Below, piece after piece: positions 8,732 through 16,220 of a stretch of DNA of 16,220 nt; the first letter of the stretch is position 1, and each line of letters opens with the position of its first letter. The notes below the pieces were generated by a model. It had not been told where the DNA came from. It searched no databases and was given only the letters and a program-made list of their open reading frames with translations. The translations under genes were made by a program, and so were the position numbers. Source of the stretch: Haplosporangium gracile (Eukaryota; Mortierellomycota; Mortierellomycetes; Mortierellales; Mortierellaceae). The stretch covers positions 1 to 16,220 of the forward strand of contig JAAAUF010000294.1 of the NCBI GenBank assembly GCA_015499985.1. The letters are read 5' to 3'.

Positions 8732-11700
8732 ATGGCAGACGACAGTACATCATCCCGACACTCCCGCTCCCCTTCCTACAAATCATCCATCACCTTCAAC
8801 AACTCTGACAAGAACTGCACCACCCCTCCTCCCGACGACTCCTTTATACTTCCACTCTCCTCTTCACCACTACCTTCCATCACCCATACCATGTCCACTT
8901 CAACAGGCTTCACCCACAGCCACTCTCGCTCCCTCAGTCAACCCGCCATCCCTCTCTCACAGGAACACCCTCTTTCCTTTCTGCCACACCAGCAGCAGCT
9001 GTTTGACCTTATGGCCGAACAAGATTCTCCCTCCTCTGTAGACAACTCGTCTTACAATCAACATCGCTTCTCACATCAACAGCAACAGCATCAACCACAA
9101 CAGCAACAACAGCAACAACAGCAGTACCAGCAGCATAACCTGGATATGTCCCGGTTCTTGGATTTTGCAGTCGAGGCCTCTGTTCTCCTCGAGACCCTCC
9201 ATCAGAGCGGCCTAATCCACGGTCAACTCTGTCCTACCTCCTTCCGCTGGGAGGAGTCTTCCTCGCTCAAAAAGGCTATCGAGCCAGCATCAAATATGAC
9301 TTTAGCGACAACAACCAACGCTTACACCAATACGGCCTTGATCTCAGGAGTATTACCCCCACCAACAACTTCGGCAGCCAACAACAACACCACTACAACG
9401 AGCAAGACTGACCAGGACTATGCTCTCCTCACCGTTACAAGCACTTTGACCGGCGCCAGTTCCTCTGCTGCTGTTGCTTCGACCAACGCATCCTCCTCCT
9501 CTACTTACCCACGCACGAGCTATCAATCTCACCCCAGTCGCAAAGACAACCATACCAGCCCTGCCTCTCTCTCAAGGACACACGCAGCCAGCAACACTTC
9601 ATCTACTGATAATATCAACAACAGCAACAGCATCAATGGCAATGTCACAGGCAACAGCAGCAGCACCGGTGGGAGCAATAGCAGCAGCAAGCCCGGTCGC
9701 AGGCAACGCAGATACTCACTCGTCCTTGACTGCACTCACCTCGGTCTTGGCGAAAAGAGCTCTGAGCCGCCAGACAGCCCAGCTCGAAAGGGCCTTCGTG
9801 ACCAGAGCCACAGCGACAACAGCAACAACCAACTCCACCACCCTTTTGCAAGCCCACCCCAAAGCGCCTCTTCCTCGCCAAGTGCGGCTGCCCTTACCAA
9901 TGGCTCGTTCGAGAATAATTATATGAACCATACATCTAGCAACAACGCTAGCCCCAATTCCAATGCCGGCTCGTTTCTGGATCCTCTTCTCTTCTCGCCC
10001 TCTGACGCCAACTTGCTCCCCTACAGCAACACCAATAGCGCAGCTGTCTTTCACGACGCCATCGCCACGCGTATGGCGCGTATTAAGCGGTCGTTCTTGT
10101 CCTCATCATCGTCACCTACACTGGGCCAACCTTCTTCACACCCTTCTTCGACTTCTTCGTCGACTGTGGCCTCGCAGACAGGACTGACGTCTACAGGAGC
10201 CTCAGGGTCACCATTGCCGTTTGTCCTCAAAAGACACTTTATGCTCCATGTGCCACAGGTAAAGGGTTCTGCTCCCCTCTTTTTTTTTTCCTCTTCTACT
10301 TTGCACTTGCCTTTTACTATCTCCTCTCTTTTTCCCTCCTTTTTGTGAGCTGGAAATATTCGGGTCCCTGTTCTTCAGCTCAGGACCCACACCAAACGCC
10401 CACCCACCATCAGCTACAAACAACAGCATCCTCCTCCCAGATGGTCCGACAGATAGGAGGGTCGCACAGTTCATACACACCTCATCGTGCATCCCCTTTC
10501 GGAAAAGTCCCTTTGGGTTCAGACTAGACACACCAAATGGAAAAGAGAGGGAGAGAGGAGACAAAACTTTTTTTCTACACAAAATGGTCAGAAGGCGCTT
10601 TGTTGTCTTCTTTGATGACACTCCTTCGTTCCTTCTTGAACTAGGTGTGGCATTAGTTTTACCACACCTCCACGCACAATTACACCCTTGCAAACAGGAG
10701 ACATGATGACACTTTTATGCAACAACACCTTCGACAACTAAGGAGACAAAGACGAAGAAGGAGAAAGTCAAGGAAAGGGAGAGGGGGCTAGTGGAAATGA
10801 GCTAGAGGCTGTTTTGAGGGAGTTTGGATCGCAGTAGGGATCACAGTAGGGATCGCACGCGCTCTATGGTCGTTTGTTGTTCTCGCGACCTTTATTTTGA
10901 ACCGTTGAGAGTCGAGTGAACAAAAAGAGAGCATTCAAGAAACAATCAGTGGCTTTATTTGCTAAAAAACAATATCAAACAAGTGAGATGGCTTGCTTGC
11001 TCCGCTACTGTCTGTGTTTGCTTGGTTAACCTTATCCTCAATCTATCGACTTTTGTATTGCTTCCATTTTTTCAATCAATTAGGAGTTGCATTCCCCTCC
11101 TGGATGTGTCCTTCCAGTTCAGATCGATATTTACACTCTTGGTAAGGGCACCCACTTTTAGTTGTTCTTTTTTGTGTTGGATTTTGGCTCGTGTCTTTGT
11201 TAGGAAAATAGCGAGAGCATTCTCGCGGCATCCCTACCAATCACAAAATAATATATATATCGATAGTTCCGAAAACTAATTGACTTTTTTGTTTTGTTTT
11301 TTTGTTTTGTTTTGTTTTTTTGTTTTGTTTTCTTTTGTTCTGTTCATCCCATAGGTGTGATGTTCTATTATCAGTTGACGTCGTATACGATCCTGTTACC
11401 GGAGGACATGCTCGCAGGATCGATCGAGCACTCGTTGGCAGCATCGTCGATATATTATGGACATGAACAGCAGCAAAAGTCAGGAGCTCGTGGTGCAGTG
11501 TTGGCCAGTACGCCGAGTCGTCTCGCCAATGTGATCCAGCGGATGGTGGCCAAGGTGAGAACTGAGAACTAGCGAGATACACAGCGGCGATCCCAGGAGG
11601 CAGAGATGATTTCCCAATGTTTCAGTTGGTGTACAAAAAAAAGGGGGTCGGCAGGCAGGCACAGTCCTATGCTCCCATTGGACGTTGATGAATTAACAGA

Positions 11701-14700
11701 ACCCACTCACTCTTACTCTTACTTTTGCATGCTTGTGTTATGGGATATAGAGCTCCAAGGATAGGTTCCTTAGCATGATCCAGGTCCGCAAAGAGCTGTC
11801 GCTTATCCGGGATCAGGAACTGGAGGCATCCAACAAGGAGGCTGAAAACAAGGTAGGACTATCATCTCTACAGGGGCACTCACACCCAAACATCATAATC
11901 GTTTTGCCCGCATTTCTGACCTTTTAATTTCTGTTTCTTACTAGGTCATGACACGGACACACTCCGACAATATCAATGTCATTGCCGGCATTACAAAGCC
12001 CGCTCAGACACATTTGGCGCCGTCATCATACTCTTCAAGTGGTGTGGCACGGCCAGCATCACCTGCCAATTCGACACATTCTTTCAAATCGACAGATACT
12101 CGGGCAAGCCAGGAAATCGACACGAGCGCATTAGGAGCCAGAAGTTCAGCACCAGCTAATGCTTCATCGTCGTCACATTCTCACGGCACCAACGGGGGAG
12201 GACTGACACACGAGGACCGAGCCTTTGTTCTGGAGTCGGTCCTAAATATTGGCTTCAACTCAGAATTGCGAGTGATGTTGCGAGCCATCTCTCATGCATT
12301 GGATAATATCCTGGTGGGCCACCCTCCTGAGGAAATGGCGATCATTCTTTGGCAAAAGGACGAGCATCTACCCAATGGTGGAACATGGGCGATCCTCGAG
12401 GACAAATTCCAGCCAGGAACGACAAATCAATCAAACTTGATTTGGACTGACCTGTCTGAACGCCGTGATCATATGCCAGTCTTAGTCCGCAAGGCCCTCG
12501 ACACCCAGGAGCCCATCTTTTCGACAGCTGTCGGAAGCCGCTCCCAATTGCCAACAATTGCCTGTGTTCCCATTGTTGCTGGGCCTCAGCAACATCAACA
12601 GTCACAGCAGCATTGGGCAACACCAGGAACTTCGTCCCCTGCACCCTCGGTCTCGTCCTCAACCTCCTCGTTATCAACACTTGTGGGGGCCATTTACTTG
12701 CATCATTTGCATCCTCGGTTCTACTTTACCAAGCGGGATCAGGACATGTTGATGCTATTTTGTCAAAAATTGGCACCTTCTCTGCAGCATTGCGACAAGG
12801 TGTCAAGTCTTGAGAAGCAGCTGGCTTTGGCTACCCATCGCAGTCGTGTCCTAGAGGAGACCAATGCTCGCATTCGCAAGGTATTGATCAGCTTGTTCGA
12901 AATGTAACGAAGAAAGTCTACCGTATGTGTGAAAATGAAACTTATACATTTCTTCTTACCTTTTGAACTATAGAATGAGGATGAGGTCTTTTCATGGATG
13001 GAGGCTCTGCCTTGCTTTGTTTGGGCTGCTGAACCTGATGACAGTAAGGATGAACAGAAGTGAAAGCTAGTGTATATATTGCAGGAATAATTCTTAGTTT
13101 CACTGCTGACGTCTTCATTTTCTGCTTCTTAGTTGCAAGTCGCAGATACCTTTCGAGGTCGTGGTTCGAGTTTACTGGATTCCCAGGCGACAAGCGTACT
13201 AGCGACAGGTGGATCAGCGCCATGCAGTAAGTCCCTGGAATATCTTGATGTGCCTGTTACTGAATATGAATTTTTAGTTGAAATCAACTCATCATTGTTT
13301 ATGGTTCTTTTTGTTAGTCCGGACGACGTGGCAGCGTTCCAAAAGGAGGTCTCGCAGAGCTACAAGACGGGAGTGTACAAGGACTGCGAATTCCGATTGA
13401 TGCGATTTGATGGTGTCTACCGTTGGCATTTGTCGCGCGCCATCCCGGTTCTAAACCAGTACGGAGCCATCCTGAAATGGGTTGGTGTCACCATCGATAT
13501 CGGTTAGTAGCACTTTGTTTTACGACTTTGAGTGTGTGATTTTGACGCGACATGTGGAGAAAAATGCCTGACATATGTATTTTTCAATTTTTAGATGACC
13601 TTTACCTTGCGCAGAAGGCCGAGTTGCACAAAAAATCCAACTTCTTGGCCAACATGAGTCACGAGTTGAGAACGTAAGTTAACATGTTTGTTTGTTTGTT
13701 TGTTCGGAAGATGTGTTTTCGACATAATCTGCAAATTTTTAACGTATATGTCTCATTATTTGATACTTCATATAGCCCGTTCTCAGGATTCCACGGAATG
13801 TTGACGTTGCTGGGCTACTCGAATTTGGACGAGGAGCAGCAGGAGTGCGTCTTCACTGCCAAGGCTAGTTGCGAAAAGCTGCTGCTTATCATTGACGACT
13901 TGCTGGACTTTTCAAAACTGGAGGCCGACAAGGTCACTCTCGAGGCATCACCCTTTGACCTGCAGGAAGTTTTTGATGAGGTTGAGGACATTGTCGAGTC
14001 CTTGGCCTCCCAAAAGTCGCTGGAACTCGCCTTTCTCAAGGCCGACAATGTCCCTGATGTATTGACTGGCGACTGCAACCGGCTGAAACAGATCTTGTTG
14101 AACTTGGTCGGAAACGCCATCAAGTTTACACATACTGGACATGTTGTTGTCAAATGCAGAGCTCTGGATCGGGACACGGACATGACGGCGCTCTCACCTG
14201 GATCTTCGTCCTCAATCGACGACGACAAGTTTTATTTCCGACACGAGAAAAACGGTGGTGGTCAGTGCCAGTCCGAATTGCGCCCACCCGACTCTGGCCG
14301 CTTCTCATCACCCGAACCCCTGAGCGAGTCGTCCGTGAAGTTAATGTTTTCAGTCGAGGACACAGGCATTGGTATCAGCCTCGAGGAACAGGAGGTGCTC
14401 TTCTCACCTTTCTCTCAGGTTGACGGAAGTGCTACCCGATCATACGGCGGTTCAGGATTGGGGTTGTCGATCTGTCTTCAGCTCGTCAAGTTGATGAAGG
14501 GCCGCATTGGACTGGTTTCTGAGCGTGATAAGGGCTCGACTTTCTGGTTCGTGATTCAGTGTGAGCTGGGCACGCCAGCTGAGAGCCCCGTTCGCGCTCT
14601 TCCTGAGACCGACGTCGGTGATTCAACCAGGGAGATCAAGCGCATCACCCGCACTCTGGGAACACCCCGTATTCTTATTGCTTCGACCAGTGAGACCACC

Positions 14701-16129
14701 ATTTCAACCCTCCAATCGTACTTGTCTGATTTCAACACTGAAGTCGCCCACTTACCCTCAACAGCTGCCAGTCGCTTGGAAGAGTCGGTCGTGAACGGAA
14801 TCCGATTCGACTTTGTCTGCTGGGACTTCCCCAAATACGATCCACAACACGCCAAGATGCTAGAGCTGAAAGCACGTCCAGACTTGAACAATGTTCACTT
14901 CGTGCTGCTTTACACGCCCCTGCCTTCGTCTGAATTGATTCGTCGTGCTCAGTCACTCCAGTTACCTTCCACTTCGTCCTCAGGCAACCCATCCCTTGGA
15001 AACCGCAAGCGACCAACCCTTAGCCAGTCGGTTTCTTTGCGACTTGACAACAGCGGCTCTGTCATTAGCAACGCCAACAACCACAATGCAGGATCGACAA
15101 CGGAGAGTGAGGTGCCTGGACTCAGCCCCGAGAAGCTCAACAGTCTCAGGATTACATGCATCTCCAAGCCAATCCGTCGTTTGAAGTTACTTCGTGCGTT
15201 TGTTGAGATATTGGACGATTCTACTCGGATCCATGGATCTCACGCTGTCAAGAAGGTAGTCGTTGGCAACGTTGCTGGTTCGATTCCTATCCCGCCCACC
15301 AGTCCCACAACTTCAGCGACCGCCATCAACTCGCCGATTCCTTCCCCTACCAACTCGATCGGTTCCTCAGTTACTCTCTCACCTGCTGGGATAGCTCGTA
15401 GCCCCTCTACGTCCATGTTGGCCACACTGGATGGATCCATGCCCATGGAAATCTCAAGTGTCACGGATACTGTCTCGACAACTGGAGCGATCGCCGCTCC
15501 TACCCGACCTTCGTTTCCTAATGCGGACAGCGCGGCCCAATTTCTCAGCAAGTCTCAGGAGCAAAAAGTGATCAGCCAGTCGGTAGCTGAAGCTGGTCTT
15601 CACGGTGATCTGGATACCCCCGTCAATCTGAGCGAATCTGACAGCAACAACGCCGGGCACAAGCATGGTAGCAGTTCTGTCAACACTCTCGCGGTGGTTG
15701 AGGAGGTTACCGCGTTGGAAGAGTCGGCATTCGAGCACTATCAACAGCAACTGATGTCCCAGTCCTTGAGCGCGCTTTCGTCTGTGGTGTCTTCGAAGAC
15801 CATGTTGTCTGCCTCTGGAAATGGTGGTGATGTCAATGGCAACGATTCCTCCTCTTCTTCCCATCACGATGAGAAAACTAGTGATGCCCACGAAAACGAC
15901 AAGGACGAGAAAGAGGAGGGACGGGATCAACTCTCAGCTCCACCTCCTGTCAAGGTGCTGCCTGTGAAGCAGAAGGCGCCTGTCAACTCTAACAGAGCTT
16001 CAAAGCTTCGATCAAATTCCCCCAAGCCTACCAAGACATCCAAACTGGTGACCGAAGAAGCTACTGAGAATTCTTTGTCATTGGAAGAAGCTAACCGCAT
16101 CGCCGGCATGCGTATCCTTCTCGCTGAAG
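8732..16129 (+). CDS. Hybrid histidine kinase: pseudokinase-GAF-PAS-HisKA-HATPase-REC(degenerate)-REC, 3' partial
   Basis: Exons are 8732-10258, 11084-11141, 11355-11554, 11751-11852, 11945-12880, 12974-13043, 13133-13226, 13318-13502, 13595-13673 and 13776-16129. All introns are GT-AG and all phases agree, giving 1868 codons. The next donor is at 16130 and the gene runs off the window. Domains: low-complexity Ser/Thr/Gln N-terminus; degenerate kinase-like domain (LLETLHQSGLIHGQL 152-166; LVLDCTHLGLG about 330-340; QIDIYTLGVMFY 522-533; LANVIQRMVAKSSKDRF to about 601); GAF about 716-925 ending in a short coiled coil; PAS/PAC about 942-1065 (CEFRLMRFDGVYRWH); HisKA with FLANMSHELRTP and phospho-acceptor His1080; HATPase_c with N-box LVGNAIKF (N1197), G1 DTGIG (D1279), F-box FSPFSQVD and G2 YGGSGLGLS (about 1308-1313); degenerate receiver about 1380-1570; long Ser/Pro-rich linker; and MRILLAE, first strand of a second receiver. 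By family it autophosphorylates His1080 and passes phosphate to an Asp in the second receiver. No transmembrane segment is seen, so it is probably cytosolic. Start chosen at TTCCATGGC. Confidence 0.93.
9074..9136 (+). repeat. Polyglutamine-coding CAA/CAG tract
   Basis: Within exon 1 of the histidine kinase, residues 115-135 are almost all Gln and His, with nine consecutive Gln (123-131) encoded by mixed CAA and CAG. It lies just before the kinase-like domain, in a disordered N-terminus. Mixed codons make it less prone to slippage than a pure repeat. Confidence 0.8.
10259..11083 (+). other. 825-nt intron 1 of the histidine kinase
   Basis: The donor is CAG|gtaaag at 10258/10259 and the acceptor ttcaatcaattag ends at 11083. 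Both neighbours are in phase 0 and the join gives MLHVPQ then ELHSPPG, filling the expected kinase subdomain VIII-IX region. It is roughly four to nine times longer than the other introns of this gene (89-213 nt). It contains a hairpin (10643-10669), a 12-bp tandem repeat, CAGTAGGGATCA/G (10832-10855), and a second possible acceptor (ctcag, 10377-10381) that opens a short in-frame stretch to a stop at 10525-10527. Confidence 0.7.
10643..10669. repeat. Perfect 8-bp inverted repeat in intron 1
   Basis: AGGTGTGG (10643-10650) pairs with CCACACCT (10662-10669) around an 11-nt loop. It is intronic with no adjacent T-run, so it is not a terminator. Function is unknown and it could be chance. Confidence 0.5.
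11286..11340 (+). repeat. T-rich GTTTT-type tract in intron 2
   Basis: A run of repeated gttttgttttttt units lies just before the acceptor ccatag at 11354 and probably acts as an extended polypyrimidine tract for intron 2 (11142-11354). The neighbouring tatatatat at about 11253-11261 is a short dinucleotide repeat. Confidence 0.6.
13685..13703 (+). repeat. GTTT tetranucleotide microsatellite in intron 9
   Basis: Four to five tandem tgtt/gttt units follow the donor gtaagt of the 102-nt intron 13674-13775, which splits the HisKA H-box right after SHELR-T. It is purely intronic and may be length-polymorphic. Confidence 0.6.
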
Positions 16130-16220
16130 GTACTCTATCTCTTCATTTTCGTTCTTCTGATTTCTGGTGAACTCGAAATTGATTGACGTACTAATTTCAT
16201 TTTGTATGCCTTGCTTTTTT
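16130..16220 (+). other. Start of the next histidine kinase intron, truncated by the window edge
   Basis: The exon ends in phase 1 (GAA G) at 16129 before gtactc. A branch-point-like actaat lies at about 16190-16195, followed by T-rich sequence, but no acceptor is reached. A receiver domain would continue with the acidic Asp pair, and phase 1 G followed by AC or AT fits Asp. Reading through the donor gives only a short tail to a stop at 16168-16170. Confidence 0.7.

Noticed and set aside
9353..10054. Minus-strand Cys/Val/Gly-rich frames opposite histidine kinase exon 1
   Set aside because: Antisense shadows of Ser/Thr/Asn-rich low-complexity coding sequence; the plus-strand exon is phase-linked to clear domains.
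10643..10669. Hairpin as a transcription terminator or structural RNA
   Set aside because: It lies in a spliced intron without a T-run, and an 8-bp inverted repeat is not rare enough to claim function.
10208..10693. 161-codon minus-strand frame overlapping the end of exon 1 and intron 1
   Set aside because: Lys/Arg/Ser-rich, no domain, no promoter or splice support, and it overlaps a well-supported gene.
10820..10860. 12-bp tandem repeat considered as a CRISPR or regulatory array
   Set aside because: Only two full copies with no spacers, inside an intron; a minor tandem duplication.
15454..15930. 158-codon minus-strand frame opposite the histidine kinase linker
   Set aside because: Reverse of Ser/Ala-rich coding sequence in the long linker; no domain signature.

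Overview
The window looks like nuclear DNA of an early-diverging fungus. A Mucoromycota/Mortierella-type genome is my best guess, from protein style and gene structure rather than from any search. Supporting points are many short GT-AG introns (mostly 89-213 nt) with T-rich 3' ends, pyrimidine-rich leaders before start codons, and two typical fungal protein architectures. Position 1 is a poly(A) run and the right end falls inside an intron, so both edges are arbitrary.

Layout. (1) 154-1910, minus strand: a complete five-exon gene for a 325-aa DEK_C + SWIB/MDM2 protein of the yeast Uaf30/Tri1 type. (2) 1911-3764: a divergent intergenic region with a TATA-like box just before the next gene. (3) 3765-about 5643, plus strand: an unrecognised gene that reads as a protein in pieces but changes frame several times. 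Two of the changes are explained by small tandem duplications (2 bp and 8 bp), so I call it a pseudogene. Two further coding-like fragments (5776-5925 and 6331-6610) may be its tail or separate remnants. (4) About 6611-8731: mostly non-coding DNA ending in a strong pyrimidine microsatellite in front of the last gene. (5) 8732-16129, plus strand, continuing off the right edge: a very large hybrid histidine kinase in ten visible exons (1868 codons before the cut). Its order is low-complexity/polyQ N-terminus, degenerate Ser/Thr-kinase-like domain, GAF, PAS/PAC, HisKA, HATPase_c, degenerate receiver, Ser/Pro-rich linker, and the first beta strand of a second receiver.

The genes do not form a pathway. 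The SWIB gene is nuclear/chromatin related and the histidine kinase is a His-Asp phosphorelay sensor. The most interesting points are the kinase architecture (a pseudokinase joined to GAF with no recognisable AAA-type ATPase module between them, plus a pseudo-receiver) and the recent-looking decay of the unknown gene. I see no CRISPR array, no tRNA or rRNA gene, and no convincing transposon. Exon boundaries were worked out by hand from splice sites and reading-frame continuity.
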